Shown one piece after another: positions 1 to 7,043 of a stretch of DNA of 64,000 nt; within the stretch, counting starts at the first letter, position 1; every line of letters begins with the position of its first letter. A model generated the notes under the pieces. The model did no database searches. It worked only from the letters and a program-made list of their open reading frames with translations, and had not been told where the DNA came from. Made by a program: the position numbers and the translations under genes. Origin of the DNA: an uncultured Lachnospiraceae bacterium (lineage in GTDB: Bacteria; Bacillota; Clostridia; Lachnospirales; Lachnospiraceae); NCBI GenBank assembly GCA_910588955.1, contig CAJURQ010000014.1, positions 1-64,000 of the forward strand. The letters run 5' to 3'.

Positions 1-373
1 AGATTGGTCATTTTCTTCCGACTCTAAGTGGCTAATTTCTCCCGACGCTAACAGCATTCTGAAAGTTCCCTTATGGGAAAGGGTATGTGAAAGTGAAAAA
101 AGCGTAAGCTGAGTAGCGGACTGATTCTTTCCCATGAAAATAGGTAATATCCCGCAAGGGTTATTATAAACTGTTAAGTGTTGTGAATATCAGGCACAAA
201 AGGGCTGGGAAGATTTTGGAAGATTCGCCCGGCATAAACCCTTTTGTGTCACGCCAATAACTGTATATGCAGTTTTTCATAAATCCAAATTTTCTTTTCT
301 TTGGCTGATATAGGGGTCACAGCCTATATCAGCATTTGCTCCGCATCTACAACGGGTCGATTGTTGGTATATA
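1..373. other. AT-rich leader region with three inverted repeats, no gene
   Basis: No convincing reading frame is seen. Three inverted repeats are visible: ATGGGAAAG at 73-81 with CTTTCCCAT at 127-135; CACAAAAGGG at 195-204 with CCCTTTTGTG at 239-248; and GCTGATATAGG at 304-314 with CCTATATCAGC at 323-333. A TATAAT hexamer at 369-374 could serve the following reading frame. The composition and spaced hairpins resemble the edge of an integrated element, but no integrase or attachment site is visible. Confidence 0.4.
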
Positions 374-586
374 ATGAATTATAATACTGGCGATTGGGGG
401 ATTTTCATGGATGATATAAAAGGAAATCTTGATATTTATTATTATGATATTGATTCAGAAACAAGATTAAAGAGCAAAGAAGTAAGCGAATGGATACATC
501 GTCAACGTGCTCTTGATAAAATATCAAGCGATAATTCAAAAAGGAGAAATTCTAGTGGACATCATCCGATAACAATATTGCAATAA
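374..586 (+). CDS. Small protein, probable N-terminal part of an interrupted PemK/MazF-like toxin gene
   Basis: A 70-residue open frame that I do not recognise on its own. It is acidic at first (DDIKGNLDIYYYDID) and then basic (RQRALDKI, NSKRRNSS). It ends at a TAA (584-586) in exactly the same frame as the toxin-like frame that resumes downstream. The residues just after the stop read YVYVIEYGTNVG, which fits the first strand of a PemK/MazF fold. I therefore infer that this is the front of a gene broken by a nonsense change rather than an independent protein. The start codon is uncertain, with only weak ribosome-binding sequence upstream. Confidence 0.4.
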   Translation: MNYNTGDWGIFMDDIKGNLDIYYYDIDSETRLKSKEVSEWIHRQRALDKISSDNSKRRNSSGHHPITILQ

Positions 587-622
587 TATGTATATGTTAT
601 TGAATACGGAACGAATGTTGGT

Positions 623-940
623 ATGGAGTTTAAGGATTTGCACCTTGGTTTAGTGATTCAAAATAATAAAGGCAATTTATATAGTGATACGGTCATTGTG
701 TTGCCAATAACGGATTATAAAAGTGATGAAAAATATGATCCGAATGTTCACCACAAAATATATAATTCATACTTTGAATCTGTTGATAGGCACGGTTTAG
801 ATAAAAATCCCTCGAAGGTCAAAATTGCAGACATTACAACAGTCGATAAAGCAAGAATCGGAAACAGGGTTGGGAAATTAAATAATATAACTTATGAGAA
901 AATTATGCAGAAGTTGAAAAAGATATTGGCAACATCTTGA
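623..940 (+). CDS. PemK/MazF-family toxin-like protein, N-terminally interrupted
   Basis: The 105-residue frame shows the PemK/MazF pattern: an LVIQNNKGN turn followed by SDTVIVLPIT, then KIADITTVDKARIG and a final helix, as in type II toxins that act as endoribonucleases. The usual first strand lies upstream in the same frame but beyond an in-frame TAA at 584-586. Translation from this ATG would lack that strand, so activity is doubtful. No ATG or GTG lies between the stop and 623. No antitoxin of the MazE type is seen next to it; the closest DNA-binding protein is the small HTH frame at 1171. Base composition is AT-rich, unlike the heme cluster, which suggests acquisition. Confidence 0.55.
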   Translation: MEFKDLHLGLVIQNNKGNLYSDTVIVLPITDYKSDEKYDPNVHHKIYNSYFESVDRHGLDKNPSKVKIADITTVDKARIGNRVGKLNNITYEKIMQKLKKILATS

Positions 941-972
941 CAATTACGAATAATTTATAGTATACTAACTGT

Positions 973-1073
973 ATTATTTATTGAGCCGATAATCTTTTCG
1001 GCAATGGACTTATTAGTTTTACAGAGCAGACTTTATAGTTTGCAAGAGGCACCTACTTGATGTAGGTGCTTTT
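973..1073 (+). ncRNA. Candidate small RNA with its own promoter and terminator
   Basis: A strong promoter-like pair, TTGACA at 937-942 and TATACT at 961-966 (18-base spacer), sits on the end of the toxin-like gene. About 100 bases downstream is an intrinsic terminator: GCACCTAC at 1049-1056, loop TTGAT, GTAGGTGC at 1062-1069, then a T run. Between them is a small hairpin (GCCGA 985-989 with TCGGC 998-1002) and no reading frame with a ribosome binding site. I infer a short non-coding transcript. It matches no RNA family I know. Confidence 0.4.
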
Positions 1074-1170
1074 GCATTGTTTAAAATAATAAGATGTAAT
1101 ATAAAGGCAATATGTTTTTGTTTTATCAAGAAAGTTGATATACTAAGAAAATATTAGGAAGAAGGTGAAA

Positions 1171-1356
1171 ATGGTACAGGAAAGTGTAAGAAATAGACTC
1201 TTAGAGAAGACAAATGCATACAGGCAAAAAAATATTTCGGAGGTGACAGGAATACCAGTAGAGATTATTTTAAAATTTATGAATGGTAAGCGAGAGCTGT
1301 ATGATTCTTCATTACAAGCTCTCAATCAGTATCTTGATACACACGCATATTTATAA
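1171..1356 (+). CDS. Small helix-turn-helix-like DNA-binding protein
   Basis: A 61-residue protein. The stretch NISEVTGIPVEIILKFMNGKRELYDSSLQAL reads like a helix-turn-helix of the XRE type: a helix, a tight turn at TGIP, a recognition-like helix, then a supporting helix. The ATG at 1171 is preferred because AGGAAG lies nine bases upstream; a GTG two codons earlier is also possible. It sits in AT-rich DNA between the toxin-like gene and a degenerate frame, so it may be the regulator of a mobile element. Length is typical of minimal phage or plasmid repressors. Function beyond DNA binding cannot be read from the sequence. Confidence 0.5.
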   Translation: MVQESVRNRLLEKTNAYRQKNISEVTGIPVEIILKFMNGKRELYDSSLQALNQYLDTHAYL

Positions 1357-1746
1357 TGCAATAAGGAATCTGAAACCAGAGCATTAAATAAATATTCTTT
1401 CAAACTATAAGATCATTGAATTGTTTGATATATTCTCAACAAATAAGAAATACGAGCAGTACCTTAATGATTTATTTGCAATAGCTGGGGAGTATAGAAA
1501 TAGAGCAATTGCGCTTTCTTTACTTCACAGGAGATTGATAAAGCGGTAACAGATCTCTCTGTTGCAACCAATATGTCCCGCGAATCTGTGACAGGACTGA
1601 TAAAAGACTATTTGAGAGCTGGTAAATCAATGAGTGAGACTCAGGCATTGATTAAGGATTCTATCATGTTGTCAAAATACCCTTTTAAGGGCTGCGACGA
1701 GTCAAAGGCGTTAAGGCTTGAACAGAGTGAAAGCCAGCGTCTTTAG
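1357..1746 (+). pseudogene. Degenerate coding remnant, unrecognised
   Basis: Two open stretches lie in different frames. The first, ending with TAA at about 1549, contains YEQYLNDLFAIAGEYRNRAI. The second, open from 1504 to TAG at 1744-1746, contains EIDKAVTDLSVATNMSRES and LIKDSIMLSKYPF. Neither has a good start, and the second takes over where the first ends, so one frameshifted gene is likely. I do not recognise the family. The second frame runs directly into the hairpin cluster at 1732-1803, as often happens when a coding sequence reaches the structured end of an insertion element. Confidence 0.35.
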
Positions 1747-1803
1747 GCGCTGGCTGGTAACAGCCCCTTATAGGGGCGAGCAAACCACCCGTTTGACGGG
1801 TGC
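1732..1803. repeat. Three consecutive hairpins, possible end of an IS200/IS605-like element
   Basis: Three hairpins follow one another: AGCCAGCG/CGCTGGCT, CCCC(TTATA)GGGG and CACCCGT(TTG)ACGGGTG. They lack a T run, so they are not an ordinary terminator. Short subterminal palindromes with small loops are typical of IS200/IS605 element ends, but no TnpA or TnpB gene is present, so this assignment is an inference. Confidence 0.35.
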
Positions 1804-1916
1804 TCATGATTGCCTCTGTATTTTTTGGATTTAGTTGGATACAAACTGGATCCGGAGGCGTGAGGATGCGCGCTCCCGTTTTCATTTATCAAGGGATTTA
1901 TGGAGACAAAGCATAG

Positions 1917-2462
1917 ATGCAGCAGGGAAGAATTATCGTAATCACAGGTTCGCCGGGAACAGGAAAATCTACAACGGCATCTATCATTGCAAAGGAATCA
2001 AATCTGGAAAAATCCGTACATATGCACACGAATGACTTTTATCATTACATAAGCAAAGGCGCAATATCTCCGCATTTGCCGGAATCGAATGAGCAGAATC
2101 TGGTTGTGATAGAAGCTTTTTTGGAAGCGGCTAAACGATACGCCCGTGGAAAATATGATGTAATTGTGGATGGAATTATTGGATCATGGTTTTTGGAACC
2201 GTGGCAAAACATTGTCAGAGAGGGGTATGAAGTACATTATATTATCTTGAGAGCCAGCAAAGAGGAAACGATGAAGCGGGTTGTTGAACGTTCAAAATTG
2301 GACAGGGAAACCAATAAGGAATTGGTAGAAACGATGTGGGAGCAGTTTTGTGATTTGGGAATATATGAGTCGAATGTGGTAGATACAACGATGCACTCGG
2401 TTACAGACACTGTCATTGCAGTAAAACAGAAAGTGGCAAGCGGGATGGCATTACTATCCTAG
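1917..2462 (+). CDS. P-loop ATPase / small-molecule kinase-like protein (AAA_33 type)
   Basis: A 181-residue protein with a textbook Walker A motif, GSPGTGKST, at residues 11-19. An acidic strand end (YDVIVDGIIG) around residue 82 is a plausible Walker B or substrate-binding carboxylate, followed by an arginine-rich lid (MKRVVERSK). The overall pattern is that of shikimate-, gluconate- or chloramphenicol-kinase-like P-loop proteins, so the likely job is ATP-dependent phosphorylation of a small molecule. The substrate cannot be deduced. It stands alone, 49 bases before the alpha/beta hydrolase, in a row of short unrelated genes. The ribosome binding site is weak. Confidence 0.65.
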   Translation: MQQGRIIVITGSPGTGKSTTASIIAKESNLEKSVHMHTNDFYHYISKGAISPHLPESNEQNLVVIEAFLEAAKRYARGKYDVIVDGIIGSWFLEPWQNIVREGYEVHYIILRASKEETMKRVVERSKLDRETNKELVETMWEQFCDLGIYESNVVDTTMHSVTDTVIAVKQKVASGMALLS

Positions 2463-2511
2463 AAAATCTTTGCGCATACAAAATAGAGTCTGCAAAACTG
2501 AGGTGGTTGTT

Positions 2512-3252
2512 ATGAATTTTCTGACGTTCGGTGACGGGAAAAAGAAGTCGGTTCTTTTTATTCATGGAATGGCATCTTCGGCTATGCTCTGCTACGAGCC
2601 GATTTTGAAATATTTGAAGGATTATTATGTTATATTGGCTGAAGTAGATGGGCATAGTCCCGCTGCGGGTGAACTGGAAAGCCTTGCAAAATGCTGTGAT
2701 GAGATAGAGAAGTATGTGAAAGAAAATTTGGGCGGCAGGTTATACTGTCTGTCGGGCTTTTCTATGGGAGCAACGATGGCGGTTGAACTCATAGGAAGAA
2801 GAAATATAGAAGTAAATAAACTTCATTTGGATGCGGCATTTTTGATAAAGATGGGGGTATTGACAAAACCTTATGCGACTATTTTCTGCAAATCCATCGG
2901 AAGGCTAAATAGAGGAAAGCGTATTCCCAAATTTCTAATGGATTCTGTTATGGGCAAGGACAATAAAAGCGTAGTGGAAATGCTGTATAAAGACATTACG
3001 TCCAAAACAATAAAAAACGCCTGTGAATTTGTTTATAAGTATGACATTCCTGACAAAATACGTGACTTTGAGGGAAGCGTTTTATTTTGGAGAGGGGCAA
3101 ACGAAAAGTATCCGGAGAAAAGCGCGGCGCTGCTTAAACAGTATATTCCCACTTTAAGAGATATAGTATTTGAAAATATGGGTCATGGTCAGTATTTGCA
3201 TGAGAATAGCGCTGAATACGCAAAGGGATTGATCGAATATCTGGCTGATTGA
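2512..3252 (+). CDS. Alpha/beta hydrolase
   Basis: A 246-residue protein beginning MNFLTFGDGKKK. The ATG at 2512 is chosen because GAGGTG precedes it closely; an in-frame TTG at 2470 would add 14 residues without a better site. It shows the alpha/beta hydrolase order: an oxyanion-loop motif FIHGMASSA, the nucleophile elbow GFSMGA with Ser84, and a late catalytic histidine in MGHGQYLHE. No signal peptide is seen, so it is cytosolic. The family covers esterases, lipases and related hydrolases; the substrate is unknown. It belongs to the accessory island of short genes. Confidence 0.75.
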   Translation: MNFLTFGDGKKKSVLFIHGMASSAMLCYEPILKYLKDYYVILAEVDGHSPAAGELESLAKCCDEIEKYVKENLGGRLYCLSGFSMGATMAVELIGRRNIEVNKLHLDAAFLIKMGVLTKPYATIFCKSIGRLNRGKRIPKFLMDSVMGKDNKSVVEMLYKDITSKTIKNACEFVYKYDIPDKIRDFEGSVLFWRGANEKYPEKSAALLKQYIPTLRDIVFENMGHGQYLHENSAEYAKGLIEYLAD

Positions 3253-3331
3253 TAATATAAGAAATGGTTCTGCACATTCGGTTTGCAGAGAAACCGAAAG
3301 ACGCAGCATCTGACAGAAAAGGAGAGCAGAC

Positions 3332-3754
3332 ATGCAGATTGTACCTACGCTGAATTTCGGAGGGAATTGCCGCGAGGCAATTCAAATGTATGAAAAGGCA
3401 TTTAATGGAAAAATCAGTTGTATCATTACATATGGGGAAGCGGATGACCCGGCATATAATCCGCTGCTGAAAGAAGAGCAAAAGGAATACATATACCATT
3501 CGGAACTTGTATTGGACAATCAAAGAATCATTATGAGCGACCATGTGGATCTGGAATTCCAAACGTGCTATTCCAATTTCCTCACGATTATGTATGATAC
3601 AAAAGAAGAAGTACAAAGGGCATATGAAATCATGAAAGAAGGCAGTAAGATAATATATCAGATGGAAGCGACGCCTTACAGTTCCTGCCGGGTTGTTTTT
3701 GTCGACAAGTTTGGGATTCGCTGGGGAATTATGACGGAGCAGACAGAGCGCTGA
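3332..3754 (+). CDS. VOC-superfamily protein (PhnB / glyoxalase-like)
   Basis: A 140-residue protein that begins with the PhnB-like pattern LNFGGNCREAIQMYEKAF and ends with VVFVDKFGIRWGIMTE, the usual last strand of vicinal-oxygen-chelate folds. In characterised PhnB-like proteins the early metal ligand histidine is often missing, as here, so enzymatic activity is uncertain. Related stand-alone proteins include antibiotic-resistance and isomerase-like members. A good AAGGAG site precedes the ATG. A short hairpin (TCGGTTT/AAACCGA, about 3281-3299) lies between this gene and the hydrolase. Confidence 0.75.
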   Translation: MQIVPTLNFGGNCREAIQMYEKAFNGKISCIITYGEADDPAYNPLLKEEQKEYIYHSELVLDNQRIIMSDHVDLEFQTCYSNFLTIMYDTKEEVQRAYEIMKEGSKIIYQMEATPYSSCRVVFVDKFGIRWGIMTEQTER

Positions 3755-3779
3755 ATTTGAATAGGGAGGGAATCGATTT

Positions 3780-3968
3780 ATGGAGAAAAAATTAAACATT
3801 GTAGTGGAGCATTGTCCTCAAAACCACAAATGTCCGGCTGTAAAAGTTTGCCCGGTGGGCGCGCTTAGCCAGAAAGGCTTTGAAGCGCCCAAGATTGACT
3901 ATGACAAGTGCATCGGCTGCGGCAAATGTGCAAAGCTTTGCCCGAAAAAGGCGTTGGTGTTGGCGTAG
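3780..3968 (+). CDS. Small ferredoxin-like 4Fe-4S protein
   Basis: A 62-residue protein with one classical [4Fe-4S] motif near the C-terminus (CIGCGKCAKLCPKKA). A second, loosely spaced cysteine set lies at the N-terminus (CPQNHKCPAVKVCPVGAL), giving two likely clusters in a bacterial-ferredoxin fold, although the first motif departs from CxxCxxCxxxC. It is a small soluble electron carrier or sensor. It follows the VOC gene by 25 bases and may be cotranscribed with it. Confidence 0.75.
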   Translation: MEKKLNIVVEHCPQNHKCPAVKVCPVGALSQKGFEAPKIDYDKCIGCGKCAKLCPKKALVLA

Positions 3969-4033
3969 GCTTTGGGCGGACAAATAGGTGGCGGGGATGC
4001 CGGTGGATCGCTGCTTTGGGAGAAACGACGGAA

Positions 4034-4465
4034 ATGACAGAGGTTAAGTTTTATGAAGAGATAGCGGACGAACGGCTTGCGTTTGCGGTCATACTGTCCA
4101 AGGCACGAGATAAATATGTGTTCTGCAGACACAGGGACAGGGAAACATGGGAAATACCCGGAGGGCATCGGGAGCGTGGAGAGGATATTTTGGAAACGGC
4201 AAAGCGGGAACTGTATGAGGAGACAGGCGCTTTGGAATTTCAGATAGCCCCGGTCTGTGTATATTCCGTCACGGTGTCTGACCATGCCGGTCATGGAGAA
4301 GAATCTTTTGGTATGCTGTTTTTTGCCGAGATTGTGCGTTTTGAGGAAGAACTGCACAGCGAGATTGAGCAGATTGCGCTGATGGATAAACTGCCGGATG
4401 GGCTGACATATCCCGATATCCAGCCACGGCTCATGGAAGAGGCTGGGAGACGGGGATATCTGTAA
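4034..4465 (+). CDS. NUDIX hydrolase
   Basis: A 143-residue protein with a complete Nudix box: GHRERGE, then seven residues, then RELYEETGA, matching Gx5Ex7REUxEExGU. This signature binds Mg2+ and cleaves nucleoside diphosphates linked to another moiety. The ATG at 4034 (MTEVKFYEEI) is preferred; an upstream in-frame start at 3908 would overlap the ferredoxin gene and add a low-quality Gly/Arg-rich segment. The substrate cannot be read. It follows the ferredoxin by 65 bases. Confidence 0.8.
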   Translation: MTEVKFYEEIADERLAFAVILSKARDKYVFCRHRDRETWEIPGGHRERGEDILETAKRELYEETGALEFQIAPVCVYSVTVSDHAGHGEESFGMLFFAEIVRFEEELHSEIEQIALMDKLPDGLTYPDIQPRLMEEAGRRGYL

Positions 4466-4563
4466 CAATTACGGAGTGGGAAGTCGATTTTTTATTATGA
4501 AGAAAACGATACGTTCATGGAGATTGGCTGAAATACAGCTTTAGGAGAACAGCGCGTAATTAT

Positions 4564-5103
4564 ATGGGAAAGCAGATTAATTACTACATGGGATATCACG
4601 ATTTTTTGTCTGTTGCGCAGGCTGCTTTGGACAGTGGCTGCGTCATTTACAGACATACATATGAGGACGGCAGATGGCGGTTGATTCCGGGAACTACGCT
4701 GGGTGTAGTACAGCCGGATTGCCGCGAATATTATTTTCACATTCCCGAAATCGGGGGATTTGATGTGACACGGGCATCCCAAAATGAATATGTTGCCGAC
4801 GAAGCGTGGCTTGGCGTGATCGAAGCGGGTTTTTGCATTCCGGGAAAACAGGAGATTGTGAAAAACAGGCTTTACATTGTGACCGGACGGTATACGGATG
4901 ATGGCGACTGGATTCCCCGCCCGGACATGCTCACAAAAGTATACAATAAGCTGGTGCGTGTTGTAAAGAAGGTGGCTCCCTATACCGAGTTTGCGCATTT
5001 TGTTGTAAATCCGATGTATGCGGGGGAAAAGCATACAAGTAAAGAATACATTTCCGCTGCATTTTACGAGCTGGTACAAAAGGAAGATTACAAATTGGGC
5101 TAG
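4564..5103 (+). CDS. Hypothetical protein
   Basis: A 179-residue protein that I do not recognise. It is soluble, aromatic-rich and lacks a signal peptide or membrane segment. Visible stretches include YYMGYHDFLSVAQAALDSGC at the start and an ending AFYELVQKEDYKLG. Base composition is similar to the neighbouring accessory genes. It lies about 100 bases after the NUDIX gene and 35 before a truncated gene. Confidence 0.55.
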   Translation: MGKQINYYMGYHDFLSVAQAALDSGCVIYRHTYEDGRWRLIPGTTLGVVQPDCREYYFHIPEIGGFDVTRASQNEYVADEAWLGVIEAGFCIPGKQEIVKNRLYIVTGRYTDDGDWIPRPDMLTKVYNKLVRVVKKVAPYTEFAHFVVNPMYAGEKHTSKEYISAAFYELVQKEDYKLG

Positions 5104-5138
5104 TGTACTAGCGGCGATGTTTTGGAGGGACAAAAAAT

Positions 5139-5309
5139 ATGATCGACCTGCAGGATAAAAATATATGCTCCACCATGGAAGAGTTGGGCGAATATGTCAG
5201 AAATCCCCTTTTCACGCAGTTTTGCTCGGAGATTAAGAGCGTTTATAAGTGCGGGGAAAATGGAGTACAGCTCCTTAGGCTTATTCGGATAAGAAGGGGC
5301 GAGGACTGA
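5139..5309 (+). pseudogene. Truncated gene fragment, possibly the start of a DUF3788-like protein
   Basis: A 56-codon frame with a good GGAGGG site. It starts MIDLQDKNICSTMEELGEYV and continues NPLFTQFCSEI, which resembles the N-terminal third of DUF3788-type proteins, then loses similarity and stops inside a hairpin. I infer a 3'-truncated remnant; the family assignment is from memory and tentative. Confidence 0.35.
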
Positions 5310-5331
5310 CTTATATAGTCAATCCTCGCCC
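5296..5331. terminator. Bidirectional stem-loop between convergent genes
   Basis: GGGGCGAGGACTGACT pairs with AGTCAATCCTCGCCCC around a short AT loop, giving a stem of about 16 pairs with one mismatch. It lies between the plus-strand island and the minus-strand kinase gene, so it can stop transcription from both sides, although T runs are short. Confidence 0.6.
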
Positions 5332-5347
5332 CATAGCGTTTGCAAGT

Positions 5348-5947
5348 TTACCCTTTCGCCGCCTCCATCAGAATCCTGACGCAGAGGTCAATTCCCAGAT
5401 TCCCGGCATTCATGTACAGGTCATAATTTTTCGGATCGCCCCACTCGTGGGTGGTGAGCGCGTTGTAGAAATTTTTTCTTCTCTTGTCATTCTTTTTCAG
5501 TGCGTTTTCGGCTTCCGTCTTCTGGATGCCCTCCCGCTCGATTGCACGCTGTATCCGTTTTTCATGGTTGGCATAGACAAACACATGCAGGGCGTTTTCC
5601 ACATCCTTCAAAATATAGCCGGAGGCTCTTCCGACAATCACGCAGTTTCCTTCTTCTGCCGCCTTTTCGATGATGCGCTTTTCCTCCAGAAAAAGCTGGT
5701 CCGCAAGGGGCAGGTTCTTATTGCCGGACAGTCCGCCCAGAGGGGTTTTGGACAGGTTTAAAAGGACATTGCCGGAGCTGCTCTCCTCAAGCGTTTCAAT
5801 GTTATAAAACGGTATGTCAAGTTTCTGCGCCGCCTCCAACAGGATATTCCGGTCATAGAGTTTATATCCCAGCGATTCCGCCAGCCTTTTTCCGATCTCG
5901 TGTCCCCCGCTGGCATAACGCCGCTCAATTGTGATGATGTTATACAT
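5348..5947 (-). CDS. Cytidylate-kinase-like family protein
   Basis: A 199-residue protein starting MYNIITIERRYASGGHEIGK. The GGHEIGKRLAESLGYKLYDR region replaces a classical P-loop and is the signature of the cytidylate-kinase-like family (Pfam Cytidylate_kin2), common in gut Clostridia. A central CVIVGRASGYIL strand and an arginine-rich lid (RIQRAIEREG, KKNDKRRKNFY) complete the kinase-like fold. The substrate is not established for this family. It is a single gene, convergent with the accessory island and 152 bases after mntP on the same strand. Confidence 0.8.
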   Translation of the reverse strand: MYNIITIERRYASGGHEIGKRLAESLGYKLYDRNILLEAAQKLDIPFYNIETLEESSSGNVLLNLSKTPLGGLSGNKNLPLADQLFLEEKRIIEKAAEEGNCVIVGRASGYILKDVENALHVFVYANHEKRIQRAIEREGIQKTEAENALKKNDKRRKNFYNALTTHEWGDPKNYDLYMNAGNLGIDLCVRILMEAAKG

Positions 5948-6099
5948 AAATGCGTCCCCCTTTCTGATGTTGCCTGCGTTTTACCTTCTCACTTCTTATT
6001 ATAAACAATCCCGTGCCATATCTCAAACTGTTTTTACGAGCGTATCTGTTTTTGGGGAGGGCATATTTGTTTACCAGAGTCGATTTTGAACATGCAATT

Positions 6100-6684
6100 T
6101 TAAAATACGCCCGACACAAAAATTTCAATGCCGATCAGGATCAGGATCGTGCCGCCAAGCACAGTCGCCCGGTCTGAATATTTCGTTCCGAATTTCTTCC
6201 CGATATCCAGCCCCGCCATGCAGATCACAAAGGTAACCGCCGCAATGATAAGAGCGCAGACAAACGCCATGGTAAAACCGTATTTCGCAATGGTAAAGCC
6301 CACGGACAGGGCGTCTATGGACGTGGCGATCCCCTGCAGCAGGAGGGTAGTCATGTCTGTTCCGGGCTTTTCTGTCTCGTCATTGTCGCCCTTTATGCCG
6401 TCCGCGAACATTTTGCCGCCGATGAAAAGCAAAAGCGCCAGAGCGATCCACGGCACCAGTTTTTGAAAGGCGGTAAAATATCTGATAAAGGTGTGGACGC
6501 AGCTCCAGCCCGCCAGTGGCATTGCCGCTTGAAAAAAGGCGAACACGCCGGCGATGCCGCACATTTTTTTACGCGCCATATCCGGCTCGTGCAATCCGTT
6601 TGCCAGCGATACGGAAAAGGCGTCCATGGAAAGCCCGACTCCGAGCAGCGCGCTGTTAAAGAAAAACAAGTAATCCCACTCCAT
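6100..6684 (-). CDS. mntP: Manganese efflux pump MntP
   Basis: A 194-residue membrane protein with about six hydrophobic helices arranged as two related halves. Each half has the conserved acidic motif of the family: MDAFSVSLANG near residue 20 and IDALSVGFTIA near residue 122. These aspartates are needed for Mn2+ export in characterised MntP proteins. Length fits the family (about 190). The gene is preceded on its own strand by a yybP-ykoY manganese riboswitch with a terminator, so it should be induced by excess Mn2+. The two independent lines of evidence make the call firm. Confidence 0.93.
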   Translation of the reverse strand: MEWDYLFFFNSALLGVGLSMDAFSVSLANGLHEPDMARKKMCGIAGVFAFFQAAMPLAGWSCVHTFIRYFTAFQKLVPWIALALLLFIGGKMFADGIKGDNDETEKPGTDMTTLLLQGIATSIDALSVGFTIAKYGFTMAFVCALIIAAVTFVICMAGLDIGKKFGTKYSDRATVLGGTILILIGIEIFVSGVF

Positions 6685-6710
6685 CTTTCGTTCCTCCTGC
6701 GTTAGAAATG

Positions 6711-6746
6711 AAAAAAACCAAGTACAGTTTCGGAAACTATACTTGG
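6711..6746 (-). terminator. Riboswitch-controlled intrinsic terminator before mntP
   Basis: On the minus strand, CCAAGTATAGTTTC pairs with GAAACTGTACTTGG around a two-base loop (6718-6746), followed directly by seven T (6711-6717). It lies about 25 bases before the mntP start, in the leader rather than after a gene, so it is a regulatory terminator. Confidence 0.85.
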
Positions 6747-6774
6747 AATATGTTTAAAAATACACAGACTTCAC

Positions 6775-6877
6775 GTATAGTTTCACTATACATGAGTCTC
6801 GCAATTTAAAACAAGCCAGACCGGACGGTCAGTATGTTGACTTGTTACGATATACGCTTGCTACTCCCCCATGGGAA
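6775..6877 (-). promoter_or_regulatory. yybP-ykoY manganese riboswitch aptamer with antiterminator segment
   Basis: On the minus strand the leader contains GGGGAGTAGC followed later by ACAAGTCAACATACTGACCG, a CCGGTCTGGCTTGT segment and GCGAGACTCATG. This is the conserved order of the yybP-ykoY aptamer, closed by a P1 helix of CATGG with TCATG. Right after P1 comes GTATAGTGAAACTATAC (6775-6791). Its GAAACTATAC half is perfectly complementary to GTATAGTTTC inside the terminator (6733-6742), so terminator and antiterminator exclude each other. This RNA class senses Mn2+ and commonly controls mntP. Confidence 0.88.
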
Positions 6878-7043
6878 TGATATTAAAAGAAATTTATCAT
6901 CAAAAAGGGCATTTGTCAACAGTTGTTTTCCAGTAACTGTCAAAACCGCCAAATCCGTCCGGCGGACCGTTGATGCCGGGCGGGGCATTGTGCTACAATA
7001 TACAGGAAAGGCGTCATTGGTCTGTTGGGGACAGGGGGACAGG

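Noticed and set aside
1685..1885. Minus-strand 66-codon frame over the hairpin cluster
   Set aside because: It is made of the palindromic sequence itself, has no ribosome binding site and no recognisable domain.
6834..7043. Upstream start for the epimerase at 6834
   Set aside because: The added residues overlap the antisense mntP riboswitch and lack any epimerase feature; ATG 7044 has a better ribosome binding site.
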